DNA of 64,000 nucleotides from JACVRW01 sp963751105 (GCA_963751105.1 CAVVTG010000002.1:2666001-2730000); one strand, 5' to 3'. Numbered from the stretch's first letter, positions 27,587 through 36,158 are shown. The notes: generated by a model from the letters alone, not told the origin. Numbers and translations: made by a program.

Positions 27587-28246
27587 ATGCCCCGCCCGAG
27601 CGCCGGCTCCCGCACCCAACCCGCCCGCGTCACCAAGAAGGCGCTCGCCACCCTGCGAGCCGACCCGGTGATGGCCCGCCTGGTGGACGAGCACCACGAG
27701 GTCGTGCGTCGCGACATGGCCCGCGAGCGCCCGGGCGACGCGTACGGGGCGCTACTGCGCTCGATCGTCGGCCAGCAGCTGTCCACCAAGGCGGCGCGCA
27801 CCATCTACGGGCGGCTGGCCGACATCTTCGGCGGCCGGGCTCCCACGCCTCGCGAGCTGCTCGAAACCGAGCCCGAGCGCATCCGGGCCGCCGGGCTGTC
27901 CAACGCGAAGGTCGCCTATCTGCGTGATCTGGCGGTGCACGTCGAGGAGGGCACGCTAGAGCTGGAGCGGCTTCCCGAGCTGAGCGACGAGGAAGTGGCC
28001 GAGCAGCTGACCGCGATCAAGGGGCTGGGCCAGTGGACGGCGGACATGTTCCTCATGTTCCACCTCCAGCGCCCAGACATCCTGCCGGTGGGCGACCAGG
28101 GCATCCGCAACGCGGTGAAGGTGGCCTACCGGCTGCGCAAGCTGCCCGACCCCAAGCGCCTCGAGAAGATCGGGCGGCCGTGGCGGCCCTACCGCACTCT
28201 GGCGTGCGTGTACCTCTGGAGCTCGCTCGACAACGCGCCGGGCTAG
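27587..28246 (+). CDS. DNA-3-methyladenine glycosylase, AlkA-like (HhH-GPD)
   Basis: A 219-residue HhH-GPD base-excision repair glycosylase that removes alkylated bases from DNA. SIVGQQLSTKAA is the typical first motif, the helix-hairpin-helix is IKGLGQWTADMF at about 144-155, and the catalytic aspartate is D170 in LPVGDQGI. It lacks the iron-sulfur cluster cysteines of EndoIII. It is shorter than E. coli AlkA, having no N-terminal beta domain. TAGGCT (27573-27578) lies 8 nt before the ATG. The stop shares CTAG with the convergent erpA gene. Confidence 0.87.
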   Translation: MPRPSAGSRTQPARVTKKALATLRADPVMARLVDEHHEVVRRDMARERPGDAYGALLRSIVGQQLSTKAARTIYGRLADIFGGRAPTPRELLETEPERIRAAGLSNAKVAYLRDLAVHVEEGTLELERLPELSDEEVAEQLTAIKGLGQWTADMFLMFHLQRPDILPVGDQGIRNAVKVAYRLRKLPDPKRLEKIGRPWRPYRTLACVYLWSSLDNAPG

Positions 28247-28599
28247 ACGGCGGTGCCGCAGCTGGGCTCTTCCTCGGCGACCCGGAAGGAGGAGCCACAG
28301 CCGCAGGAGGCCACGGTGTTCGGGTTGGACACCTCGAAGCCCGAGCCCTGGAAGCTCTCGGTGAAATCGACGGTCGAGCCGTCGACGTACTGGAGGCTGG
28401 CGGGATCGACCAGGACGTTGATCCCCGCGGCGTCGAAGACGTGGTCGTCGTCGCGCTTCTCGTCGAGGGCCAAGGCATACTGGAATCCCGAGCAGCCGCC
28501 GCCACGAACGCCGACCCTCAGGCCAACGTCGCCCTCGGCTCCCTGGGCAGAGATGAAGTCGTTGACCTTCTGGGCAGCGATGTCGGTGAGCGTGACCAT
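28243..28599 (-). CDS. erpA: Iron-sulfur cluster insertion protein (A-type carrier)
   Basis: A 118-residue HesB/IscA-type carrier that passes iron-sulfur clusters to apoproteins. The three ligand cysteines are present: Cys36 in GGGCSGFQY and Cys99/Cys101 in SCGCGSSF. It is divergent from a BolA-Grx4 pair, which work with A-type carriers. A perfect TATAAT on the minus strand (28614-28609) lies 9 nt before the ATG, although no -35 box is evident. A ten-residue extension after the CGC motif is a small oddity. Confidence 0.9.
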   Translation of the reverse strand: MVTLTDIAAQKVNDFISAQGAEGDVGLRVGVRGGGCSGFQYALALDEKRDDDHVFDAAGINVLVDPASLQYVDGSTVDFTESFQGSGFEVSNPNTVASCGCGSSFRVAEEEPSCGTAV

Positions 28600-28645
28600 C
28601 AGACCCGCATTATATCGGCGATCCTGTCGTTACCCTGGAGTTCGG

Positions 28646-28885
28646 ATGCCGACCGCAGCCGAGCTGAAGGAGCGGATACTCAAAGCCCTGCCGGGCGCAC
28701 AGGTGATGGTCCACGACCTCACCGGCGGCGGGGACCACTTCCGTGCCGAGGTCATCTCGGACCGATTCGAGGGCCTGTCGCGAATCGACCAGCACAAGCT
28801 GATCTACGACGTGTTCGGTGATGACGTCGGCGGTCCCATCCACGCGCTGTCCATCAAGACCCAGACCCCTGGAGCAGGACTGTGA
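28646..28885 (+). CDS. BolA family protein
   Basis: A 79-residue BolA/IbaG-type protein. The core LTGGGDHFRAEVISDRFEGL and DQHKLIYDVFGD match the family, including the conserved His in the second helix region. BolA proteins bind monothiol glutaredoxins through a shared 2Fe-2S cluster. Its stop overlaps the GTG of the Grx4 gene as GTGA, strong support for a BolA-Grx complex. Both TACCCT (28631-28636) and a GGAG ribosome site lie before the ATG. Confidence 0.88.
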   Translation: MPTAAELKERILKALPGAQVMVHDLTGGGDHFRAEVISDRFEGLSRIDQHKLIYDVFGDDVGGPIHALSIKTQTPGAGL

Positions 28886-29277
28886 ACAACGAAGAGATTC
28901 GCGCGTTCCTGGAGAACGCGATAAGCGAGAACAAGGTGATGCTCTTCATGAAGGGCACACCCCAGCAGCCGGCCTGCGGCTTCTCGATGCGGGCATCGGG
29001 CGCCCTGAACACGCTGGGCATCCAATACGCGGCGCTCGACATCCTGCCCGATCCGCGGATCCGCGAGGAGCTGTCCGAGCTGTCGGGCTGGCCCACGATC
29101 CCGCAGCTGTTCGTCGACGGCGAGCTGGTGGGCGGCTCCGACATCGTGCTCGAGATGTTCGAGAACGGTGAGCTGGCCGAGATGCTCGGCGTCGAGCAGC
29201 CCGCGGAGACGGACGTGCCGGACCCCGAGCCCGAGCCGCGTCAGGCTCCGCTGGGACTCGAGAACCGCCTGAACTAG
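28882..29277 (+). CDS. grxD: Monothiol glutaredoxin, Grx4 family
   Basis: A 131-residue monothiol glutaredoxin with the CGFS active site at 32-35, the preceding MLFMKGTPQQP segment and WPTIPQLFVDGELVGG (cis-Pro and glutathione-binding motif). It binds a 2Fe-2S cluster with glutathione and trafficks it, normally with BolA, encoded just upstream with a 4-bp overlap. The C-terminal 25 residues are an acidic/proline tail beyond the usual family end. In Actinobacteria with mycothiol the thiol cofactor may differ; this is inference. Confidence 0.92.
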   Translation: MNNEEIRAFLENAISENKVMLFMKGTPQQPACGFSMRASGALNTLGIQYAALDILPDPRIREELSELSGWPTIPQLFVDGELVGGSDIVLEMFENGELAEMLGVEQPAETDVPDPEPEPRQAPLGLENRLN

Positions 29278-29301
29278 CCCGGTCCGTATCGTGCCCGCCA
29301 G

Positions 29302-30009
29302 ATGCGGGCGACCTTCCTCGTCTACGCGGCGGTGCAGTTCGTGGTGCTCACCGTCGTGGCCATGCTCGTGTATCCCGGTGGTGCGAAGTTCGACCTCGAC
29401 TCGAACAGCTACCTGTTCCTCGGGAACTTCTTCAGCGATCTCGGCGCGACGAAGACCTACTCGGGGCGCGGCAACACCGCTTCCCACGCGCTGTTCAGCG
29501 TGGCGCTGGCCACCGTGGGACTGGCCCTGATGATGTTCTCGACCGCCTGGGGTTCGATCTTCGAACGCCGCAATCGCGGCCGGATGGCCGGGCGTGCCTC
29601 GCAGGTGCTGGCGATCGCCAGCGGCCTCGGGTTCATCGGCATCGCCGCCACGCCCTGGGACCGAGTGCTCGACGCCCACAACACGTTCGTTCGCATCGCC
29701 TTCGGCCTGCTCCTTGCCTACCTGCTCTGCCTCACCGCGCTACAGGCGCTCAACCACTGGCCGCGTGGGTTCGTGGTGCTGAACGCGGTCTACCTGTTCG
29801 TGCTGGCGGCCTACGTCGTGATCCTCTTCGGTGGCCCGACGCTCGAGACCCGGGACGGCCTGGAGCTGCAGGTGGCGGCCCAGAAGATCATCGTCTACAC
29901 GTCGATCGCCAACCTCGGGCTGCAGGCGCTCGGGGTGCGCCGTGAGCAATCGGCTCGTGAGGGGACCCTAACGCGCGGGGGCCTCCATCCGGCGGGTCCA
30001 CTCGTCTGA
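29302..30009 (+). CDS. DUF998-like integral membrane protein
   Basis: A 235-residue protein with about six membrane helices. Early motifs YPGGAKFDLDSNSYLFLGNF, FSDLGATKTYSGRGNTASH and, later, AATPWDR are those of a DUF998-like family of bacterial membrane proteins whose role is unknown. The last 20 residues look less conserved and overlap a small reverse gene. TATCGT (29287-29292) lies 9 nt before the ATG, so it is probably transcribed separately from grxD. Confidence 0.65.
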   Translation: MRATFLVYAAVQFVVLTVVAMLVYPGGAKFDLDSNSYLFLGNFFSDLGATKTYSGRGNTASHALFSVALATVGLALMMFSTAWGSIFERRNRGRMAGRASQVLAIASGLGFIGIAATPWDRVLDAHNTFVRIAFGLLLAYLLCLTALQALNHWPRGFVVLNAVYLFVLAAYVVILFGGPTLETRDGLELQVAAQKIIVYTSIANLGLQALGVRREQSAREGTLTRGGLHPAGPLV

Positions 30010-30081
30010 CTGCCGGGCGTGCGCGACTCGCACGCCGATCCAGAGGCGGCGTAGCCATGCGGCGAGCTTCGTGTGCTTCAT
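29968..30081 (-). CDS. Candidate 37-residue basic peptide
   Basis: A short reverse-strand reading frame starting MKHTKLAAWLRRLWIGVRVA and ending RRMEAPAR. It has a GGAG ribosome site 7 nt before the ATG, and the first half could form an amphipathic basic helix. It overlaps the last 42 bp of the DUF998-like gene. I do not recognise it; translation is possible but unproven. Confidence 0.35.
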   Translation of the reverse strand: MKHTKLAAWLRRLWIGVRVAHARQSDEWTRRMEAPAR

Positions 30082-30166
30082 CGTCGTTCTCCAGGACTCG
30101 GGGGTGTCCCTTGAAGACAGCCGGTCGCGCGCGTCTTATTCCGTCGCGGGGCCTATCGTTCCCGCC

Positions 30167-30577
30167 ATGGGGAGTGAGGAGCGGCGCGAGCGCCTCGCGG
30201 ACTTGATGAGCCGCTATCTGGATTGCGCGCGCTCGGGCGACTGGGAAAGCGCCTTCCGGTTCTTCTCCGACGAGATCGTGCTGCACGTGCCCGGTCGCTC
30301 GGCCTTCGCCGGTGAGCTGCGCGGCAAGGACGCGGTGCGCCGTTACCTCGAAGCGGCCATCGCCCACGCCCAGGAGTCCAAGGTCGAAGTCGAGCTCGTG
30401 GAGATGCTGGTGGGCGACGAGCGCGTCGCGCTGATCGTGAAAGAGCGGTTTCCCCGGCCCGAGGGAGCGGTCGAGATCCGGCGGGCGAACGTCTACCGCG
30501 TACGCGACGAGATGATCGACGAGGTCTGGATCTTCGAGGCGAACCAGTACGAGGTGGACGAGCTGTTCGCGGGCTGA
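30167..30577 (+). CDS. SnoaL-like (NTF2 fold) protein
   Basis: A 136-residue single-domain protein of the NTF2/SnoaL-like fold: an N-terminal helix ending in MSRYLDCARSGDWESAFRFF, then FSDEIVLHVPGRSAFAGELR and the beta-sheet through VYRVRDEMIDEVWIFEANQ. Such proteins are small-ligand isomerases, hydrolases or stress proteins; there is no basis to choose. The ATG at 30167 follows TATCGT (30154-30159) by 7 nt, which supports this start over longer ones. Confidence 0.7.
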   Translation: MGSEERRERLADLMSRYLDCARSGDWESAFRFFSDEIVLHVPGRSAFAGELRGKDAVRRYLEAAIAHAQESKVEVELVEMLVGDERVALIVKERFPRPEGAVEIRRANVYRVRDEMIDEVWIFEANQYEVDELFAG

Positions 30578-30587
30578 GCCCGCTGCG

Positions 30588-30806
30588 CTACTTCTTACCG
30601 CCGCTCCTGCGGCGCTGGTCCTCCATCACCTTGCGCCCCCGCTCGGCATAGTCGCGGGCCTGGCGGCGGTAGCGCTCCTTCTGCTCGGGCGGCATTGCCT
30701 GCCAGCGCTCCCACGCCATGAGGAAATACGGCCACAGGCGGCGAGCGTTGCGCAGCGCCTTCGCGCTGCGGCGCGGTCCGAGTTGTCCTTGCTTTCCCTT
30801 GGCCAT
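30588..30806 (-). CDS. Small basic protein (72 aa), unknown
   Basis: A 72-residue, strongly basic protein beginning MAKGKQGQLGPRRSAKALR and containing WPYFLMAWERWQAMPPEQKE and several further Arg/Lys pairs, ending SGGKK. It is likely helical and nucleic-acid binding by composition only. The ATG at 30806 has a G-rich ribosome site; a TTG nine bases upstream is possible. It lies 9 bp after the epimerase gene stop, so the two are probably one transcript. Confidence 0.6.
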   Translation of the reverse strand: MAKGKQGQLGPRRSAKALRNARRLWPYFLMAWERWQAMPPEQKERYRRQARDYAERGRKVMEDQRRRSGGKK

Positions 30807-30815
30807 CGCCCCCAA

Positions 30816-31886
30816 TTAGAGCAGGCGCCGCAGCAGCCCGACCGCGCCCTCGGCGGCGCCGACTGTCGCCCCGGCGACGCGGTACTGGATCTGCCGCGAG
30901 CGCCGCGTGCGCGCGATGCGATCGTGCTCCCGTTCCATGTGCCACGCCACCGTGGCCTCGAGGGTCTCCTCGTGCGGCCGCGAGCGCCAGCCGAGCTCAC
31001 GCCGTGCCTTGGTCGCCCGGTAGGTCCAGCTGTTCGAGGCCGCTCGCACCTCGGACGGTGTCAGCGGCCAGCCGCGCCCAGTCGCCCCGATGACGGTGGC
31101 GGCCAGCGACGCTGCGCCGGGCGACAACCTGACCGGAGGCTCGATGCCCGACAGCCGGCCGAGGTCGGCGAACAACCGCTCGAAGGTGAAGTTCCGGGCC
31201 CCGAGCAGGTAGCGCTCGCCCACGCCGCCGAGCTCCTCGGCCAGCAGGTGGCCGCGCGCCACGTCGCGCACGTCGACGATGTTCAGCGCACCGTCGGTGT
31301 AGGCCGGGACGCGTCCGAGCAGGAAGCTCCGGACGATGCGCGTGGAGCTCAGCAGATGGTCGCCCGCACCGAAGCACACGGCGGGGTTCACGCACGTGAG
31401 CGGCAGCCCGCGAGCGGCCACCCGCATCGCCTCCACCTCGGCCTCGTGCACTGAGTTGACGTAAGGGATCCCCAGCCGCCCGGCAGTGAACAGCTGCGTC
31501 TCGTCTGCCGTCTTTCCGCTCCGGGCCGGCCCGACCGCGGCTGCGCTCGAGGTGAACACCACGCGCTCGAGCCCGGCCCGCAGGCACTCCTCCGTGAACA
31601 GCTTGGTGCCGCGAACGTTCACGTCGACCAGCCGCTCCGTGTCCTCGGGGCGAACCGAGGTCACACCCGCGCAGTGAAAGGCGCGCGCCACTCCCTTGAG
31701 CGCCCGCCGCACCGAGCGCCGGTCGCGCACCTCGAGGCGTGTGCGCTCGGCGTCTAGCCCGTCGATCGCCGCCGTAGGGGACCCGTCCTCGACGCCGAGA
31801 CGCACATCGTCGCCGCGCTCGTGGAGCAGGGTCGCGACATGAGAGCCGATGAAGCCCGTTGCGCCGGTGACCAGGACTTTGGCCAA
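30816..31886 (-). CDS. NAD-dependent epimerase/dehydratase
   Basis: A 356-residue extended-SDR protein. The start LVTGATGFIGSHVA is the NAD-binding motif, TSSAAAVGP holds the catalytic serine region, and YVNSVHEAEVEA has the position of the YxxxK motif but reads YVNSVHE, so the usual active-site lysine is not seen. NPAVCFGAGD follows. Related proteins are dihydroflavonol reductase-like or hopanoid-associated sugar epimerases. The TTG at 31886 gives the correct N-terminus and follows TAAGCT (minus strand 31900-31895) by 8 nt. Divergent from the DegV gene. Confidence 0.75.
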   Translation of the reverse strand: MAKVLVTGATGFIGSHVATLLHERGDDVRLGVEDGSPTAAIDGLDAERTRLEVRDRRSVRRALKGVARAFHCAGVTSVRPEDTERLVDVNVRGTKLFTEECLRAGLERVVFTSSAAAVGPARSGKTADETQLFTAGRLGIPYVNSVHEAEVEAMRVAARGLPLTCVNPAVCFGAGDHLLSSTRIVRSFLLGRVPAYTDGALNIVDVRDVARGHLLAEELGGVGERYLLGARNFTFERLFADLGRLSGIEPPVRLSPGAASLAATVIGATGRGWPLTPSEVRAASNSWTYRATKARRELGWRSRPHEETLEATVAWHMEREHDRIARTRRSRQIQYRVAGATVGAAEGAVGLLRRLL

Positions 31887-31923
31887 GCGCCCAAAGCTTA
31901 GTGCCGAGTAGGCTGCCGCGCGC

Positions 31924-32793
31924 ATGTCCCAGATCGCCGTGGTGACCGACAGCACCTCCTACCTTCCGCCCGACCTCGTCGAGCGCAACGCGATCGAGAT
32001 CGTCCCCCTCTACGTGGTCTTCGGCGGCGACCGCACCGTGCGCGAGGTCGACATCACCGACTATCCGGCGTTCTTCGACGAGCTGAGAGCGGCAGAGGCC
32101 CTTCCCACCACCTCGCAGCCTTCGGTGGGTGACTTCACCTCGGTATACGAGCCGCTGCTGGCCGAGGGCAAGGAGGTGGTGTCGGTGCACATCTCCGGCG
32201 GGCTCTCGGGTACCCCGGAAGCAGCACGGCAGGCCAAGGCGGCGCTCGAGCGCGACGGCAAGGGCGGCGATCGCATCGAGGTGGTGGACTCGCAGACCGC
32301 TGCGGGCGGTCTCGGCTTCATGGTCCTCGCCGCGGCCCGCGCGGCACGCGACAGCGACAGCGCGGCCGAGGTGGCCGAGAAGGTCGCCGAGGCACGCGCC
32401 GAGCTCAAGATGTGGTTCGTGATCGACACCCTCGAGTTCCTGCGCCGTGGCGGGCGCATCGGGGCGGCCAGCGCTTGGATCGGCTCCACCCTGCGGGTCA
32501 AGCCGATCCTGACCGTGGAGAACGAGATGACGCCCGTGGAGCGGGTGCGCACGAGCGGCCGCGCGTTCGAGCGGATGCTCGACTACGCGCGCCAGCGCAA
32601 GGACTCCGGCGCCGACGCCTGGAGTGCCCAGCACATCAACGCTCCGGAGGAGTGCCAGCGGCTCGTGGAGCGTGGCACCGAGGTGTTCGGCACCCCGCCC
32701 ACGATCGTCAGCGAGATCGGGCCGGTATTGGCGGTCCACACCGGGCCAGGGCTGCTCGGCCTGGGCGGTTTGCCCAGCCGTTTCGTGCAGTAG
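31924..32793 (+). CDS. DegV family fatty acid-binding protein
   Basis: A 289-residue DegV protein. DegV/FakB proteins bind a fatty acid and, with a FakA kinase, activate external fatty acids for phospholipid synthesis. Seen here: VVTDSTSYLPPDL at the N-terminus, TSQPSVGDF, SGGLSGTPEAARQA, VDSQTAAGGLGF and the LEFLRRGGRIG block, all family hallmarks, and a C-terminal EIGPVLAVHTGPGLLG. No FakA gene lies in the window. TAGGCT (31909-31914) is 9 nt before the ATG. Confidence 0.88.
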   Translation: MSQIAVVTDSTSYLPPDLVERNAIEIVPLYVVFGGDRTVREVDITDYPAFFDELRAAEALPTTSQPSVGDFTSVYEPLLAEGKEVVSVHISGGLSGTPEAARQAKAALERDGKGGDRIEVVDSQTAAGGLGFMVLAAARAARDSDSAAEVAEKVAEARAELKMWFVIDTLEFLRRGGRIGAASAWIGSTLRVKPILTVENEMTPVERVRTSGRAFERMLDYARQRKDSGADAWSAQHINAPEECQRLVERGTEVFGTPPTIVSEIGPVLAVHTGPGLLGLGGLPSRFVQ

Positions 32794-32840
32794 ATCGTGC
32801 ACCTGTAGGAGCGCCTCTGAACGGGGCGAATAGCGCCCTG

Positions 32841-33950
32841 ATGCTCACCGCCCGGACGGTCACACGCCTCGTCCTGATCGTCGTCTGCGTGGTGCTGTGC
32901 CTCTACCTGATCTACCTGATCCGGACTCCGCTGTCCTGGATCCTGATCGCGGTCTTCCTCGCGGTGGCGCTGTCAGGTCCGGTCAACTTCCTGGCCCGCC
33001 ACATGCGGCGCGGCTTTGCCATCACGCTCGTCTACCTCGGGCTGCTGGCCATCCCTATCCTGCTCGTGGCCCTCATCGTCCCCCCGCTGGTCACGGAAGC
33101 CGACGAGTTCGCCAACAACGTCCCGGAGTACGCGCGCGACGTGACCGACTTCGTGCAGCGCAACGAGCAGCTCCGAGAGGTCAACCGTGACTACGACATC
33201 ACCGCGCAGCTGGAGAAGGAAGCGGCCAAGCTGCCGGACCGCCTGGGCGGCGCGGCCGGCGCCCTGCGCGACCTGGGCTTCGGGATCGTCAGCTCGATCT
33301 TCGCCCTGGTCACCATCCTCGTGCTGGCGGCGTTCCTGCTCTCCAGCGGGCGCGGCTGGGTCGATGCGGCCATCTCCCAGCGACCGGAGGAACAACAGCT
33401 GCGGCTGCGGCGATCGCTCGACAACATGGCCGGCGCGGTGGCGGGCTACGTGGCCGGCGCCCTCACGATCGCGCTGATCGCGGGCGTGGCGACGTTCATC
33501 GTGCTGACCATCCTGGGCGTTCCCTTCGCCGCCCCGCTGGCCGTCATCGCGGGCCTCTTCTCACTCATACCGCTCGTGGGCGCCACCATCGCCGCAATCA
33601 TGATCGGCCTCGTCACCGTGTTCGAGGACTTCCCCACGGTCACGATCATCTGGGCGGTCTGGGCGATCGTCTACCAGCAGTTCGAGAACCACGTGATCCA
33701 GCCGCAGATCCAGAAGCGCACCGTGAAGGTGCAGCCGTTCATAACGATCGTCGCCGTCCTGTTCGGGGCCACGCTGCTCGGCGTACTGGGAGCGCTGGTG
33801 GCGATTCCGGTGGCGGCCTCGATCCAGATCCTGATGCGCGAGTACGTGGACATGCGCACTCTCTCCCTCAAGAAGGACGACCCAGGTGACGAGCCTCCTC
33901 CGGAGCCACCCCCGATGGCCCCACCCTCTGCCGACCCGTCTCCCGCGTAG
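32841..33950 (+). CDS. AI-2E family transporter (first copy)
   Basis: A 369-residue polytopic membrane protein of the AI-2E transporter family (TqsA/PerM/YdiK type). About eight membrane segments surround the typical YQQFENHVIQPQIQKRTVKV signature near residue 290 and a long hydrophilic loop at about 80-150. Family members export signalling molecules or work as Na+/H+ antiporters; the substrate is open. The C-terminus is proline-rich. The ATG at 32841 is my choice because the membrane-targeting N-terminus begins there. A close relative is at 41028-42122. Confidence 0.8.
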   Translation: MLTARTVTRLVLIVVCVVLCLYLIYLIRTPLSWILIAVFLAVALSGPVNFLARHMRRGFAITLVYLGLLAIPILLVALIVPPLVTEADEFANNVPEYARDVTDFVQRNEQLREVNRDYDITAQLEKEAAKLPDRLGGAAGALRDLGFGIVSSIFALVTILVLAAFLLSSGRGWVDAAISQRPEEQQLRLRRSLDNMAGAVAGYVAGALTIALIAGVATFIVLTILGVPFAAPLAVIAGLFSLIPLVGATIAAIMIGLVTVFEDFPTVTIIWAVWAIVYQQFENHVIQPQIQKRTVKVQPFITIVAVLFGATLLGVLGALVAIPVAASIQILMREYVDMRTLSLKKDDPGDEPPPEPPPMAPPSADPSPA

Positions 33951-33960
33951 CCTCTTTCAC

Positions 33961-35049
33961 ATGAGTCCGGCTGCGCTCGCCAAGCGGGGGATCCTCCTCG
34001 CGATCACGGGCGTGTCGCTCTATCTGCTGGCTCCGGCGCTGCTGGAGGTCTTCGGGGCGTGGGACAGGCTCGACGACATCAACCCTCTGTGGTTCGTGGC
34101 CATGATCGGTCTGCAGGTCGGCAGCTACGCGAGCATGTGGTGGATCCAGAAGATCGCCGTTCGGGCGGATCACATCGGACCGGTGGTCACGTCCCAGCTC
34201 GCCTCGAACGCATTTGGGCGAGTCGTGCCCGGCGGTGTCGCTGCGGCCGGAGCGATGCAGTACGCCATGCTCGTGCGCTCGGGGGTCTCCTCCGCTGCCG
34301 CCGCGTCGGGGATGACCGCCTCGTCACTGCTGGTGTTCGGGACGCTGCTGGCCCTGCCGCTGTTGGCGGTCCCCGCGATCGCCACCGGCGTGGCCGTCGA
34401 CCCGCGGCTCGCCCGGGCCGCCGAAGCGGGGGCGGTGCTCTTCGTGGCGATGTTCGCGCTCGGCGCGGCCTGCGTGGTCTGGGACCGCCCGCTCGAGGTG
34501 ATCGGCCGCGCCGTACAGGCCGTCCGCAACCGGATCATGCGCAGGCGTGCGCCCCTCACCACGCTGCCGGCGAGGTTGATCAAGGAACGCGACGTGGTCG
34601 TGAAGGTGCTCGGCGCCCGCTGGTGGCAGGCCCTGCTGCTGGCGGCGTCGCGCTGGGTGCTGGACTTCCTCACGCTGCTCGCCGCGCTCTACGCGGTGGG
34701 CGCCACGCCGCGGGCGTCGCTCGTCCTGCTGGCCTTCTTCACCGCCCAGCTGCTCGGCACGCTGCCGCTCACGCCCGGCGGCCTCGGCTTCGTCGAGGCC
34801 GGGCTGACGGGAACGCTGGCTCTGGCGGGTGTGGACGCGGGCGCCGCGGTGGTGGCCACCCTGACCTACCGGCTCGCGTCCTTCTGGCTTCCCATCCCCG
34901 CAGGAGGAGTGGCCGCGATCATCCACAACCGCAAGTACGGCAGCGAGGACCTGGCGGCGATTCAGGCCGAGGAGCGAATGCTCGGCGAAGAGGAGCAGGC
35001 CCTCGAGGCGACCGACACGCGGCCGGCACCGGTGCGCGGGCGGCGGTAG
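33961..35049 (+). CDS. LPG synthase TM-like / flippase-like membrane protein
   Basis: A 362-residue polytopic protein of the UPF0104 (lysylphosphatidylglycerol synthase TM) family, without the aminoacyl-transferase domain. Recognisable segments include NAFGRVVPGGVAAAGAMQY and LPLTPGGLGFVEAGLTGTLAL, plus the closing YRLASFWLPIPAGG. Such stand-alone domains are thought to flip lipid-linked substrates. The same domain is the C-terminal half of the fusion at 15210-17546. The ATG is 10 bp after the AI-2E gene stop. Confidence 0.75.
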   Translation: MSPAALAKRGILLAITGVSLYLLAPALLEVFGAWDRLDDINPLWFVAMIGLQVGSYASMWWIQKIAVRADHIGPVVTSQLASNAFGRVVPGGVAAAGAMQYAMLVRSGVSSAAAASGMTASSLLVFGTLLALPLLAVPAIATGVAVDPRLARAAEAGAVLFVAMFALGAACVVWDRPLEVIGRAVQAVRNRIMRRRAPLTTLPARLIKERDVVVKVLGARWWQALLLAASRWVLDFLTLLAALYAVGATPRASLVLLAFFTAQLLGTLPLTPGGLGFVEAGLTGTLALAGVDAGAAVVATLTYRLASFWLPIPAGGVAAIIHNRKYGSEDLAAIQAEERMLGEEEQALEATDTRPAPVRGRR

Positions 35050-35054
35050 TCCGG

Positions 35055-36158
35055 ATGCCCGACCAGACAGGCGACACCCAGCGCACGTTGCTCGCGGGCG
35101 AGCGCACCTACCTCGCGTGGTGGCGCACCGGCCTCACCGCGTTCGCGGTGAGCCTGGGCGCCGGGCAGATCGTGCCGGCCCTCACCGACGAGACGCGCTG
35201 GCCCTACACGTTGATCGGCGTGGCCTTCGCGCTGCTCGGCGTGGCCTTCACATGGCTGGGCTATGCCCGCAAGCGCGAGCTGGAGCGGGCGCTCGACCAG
35301 GGTGGCTACGCCCCGCTCAGCGAGTGGCTGCTGCTGGGCATCACCGCCTCCGGCCTCCTGCTGGGCCTAGCGCTGGTCCTGCTCATCGTGTACGCTCGGC
35401 TGATGCCCGCCGCCGGCCTCGCGCGTTGGCTTGGTCACGCGACCGTCCTGCTCGAGCTCGGCGGCGCCCGCCTGCTCACCGACCCGGTGCTGCGCGGCCG
35501 GCTGCTGCACATGCGGCGGGTGGCCGGGCCGGTGGATCCCGACCATCACTCCGCGCTCGACGCCGTTCTCATCTCCCATCTGCACCGCGACCATCTCGAC
35601 GTCCCCTCCCTGCGGAGGCTCGAACGCGATTCGGCGCGGCTCGTCGTGCCCAAGGGCACCCGACAGCGAGGCGCGCGCCGGCGCTTCGGTTCGGTCACCG
35701 AGCTCCTCCCGGGCGAGCAGGTGCGGATCGGCGGTGTACTCGTAACCGCCGTGCCCGCCGTGCACGAGGGCCGGCGCGACCCGCTGGGCCGAGAGGTGCG
35801 CCCGCTCGGCTACGTGGTGGAGACCGGCACGACGCGGGTCTACTTCGCCGGCGACACCGACCTGTTCGAGGGAATGGCCGAGCTCGGCGAGCTGGATCTC
35901 GCGCTGCTGCCGGTGTGGGGCTGGGGGCCGACGCTCGGCGCGGGGCACCTCGATCCCGAGGAGGCCGCCCGGGCGCTGACCCTGCTGCGCCCGCGCGTAG
36001 CGGTGCCGATCCACTGGGGCACGCTCTTCCCGCGCGGGATCAACGACCGGGCAGGGCGCCTGTCCGACCCCCCACACGAGTTCCGCGAAGCCGCCGGAAG
36101 GCTGGCCCCCGAGGTGGAGGTCCGGGTGCTGCTGCCCGGCGAAGCGACGGAGCTCTAG
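35055..36158 (+). CDS. DUF202 membrane domain fused to metallo-beta-lactamase domain
   Basis: One uninterrupted reading frame of 367 residues. Residues 1-116 are a DUF202 domain with three membrane helices (RTLLAGERTYLAWWRTGLTA is the family start). Residues about 117-367 are a UlaG-like metallo-beta-lactamase hydrolase: ARWLGHATVLLELGGARLLT, metal site HLHRDH at 175-180, AGDTDLF and VPIHWGT. The junction codons include an in-frame ATG at 35403 and the bases TGATG, the usual overlap of two separate genes, so either this is a real fusion or an old stop has been lost. The hydrolase could also start at 35403. Confidence 0.7.
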   Translation: MPDQTGDTQRTLLAGERTYLAWWRTGLTAFAVSLGAGQIVPALTDETRWPYTLIGVAFALLGVAFTWLGYARKRELERALDQGGYAPLSEWLLLGITASGLLLGLALVLLIVYARLMPAAGLARWLGHATVLLELGGARLLTDPVLRGRLLHMRRVAGPVDPDHHSALDAVLISHLHRDHLDVPSLRRLERDSARLVVPKGTRQRGARRRFGSVTELLPGEQVRIGGVLVTAVPAVHEGRRDPLGREVRPLGYVVETGTTRVYFAGDTDLFEGMAELGELDLALLPVWGWGPTLGAGHLDPEEAARALTLLRPRVAVPIHWGTLFPRGINDRAGRLSDPPHEFREAAGRLAPEVEVRVLLPGEATEL

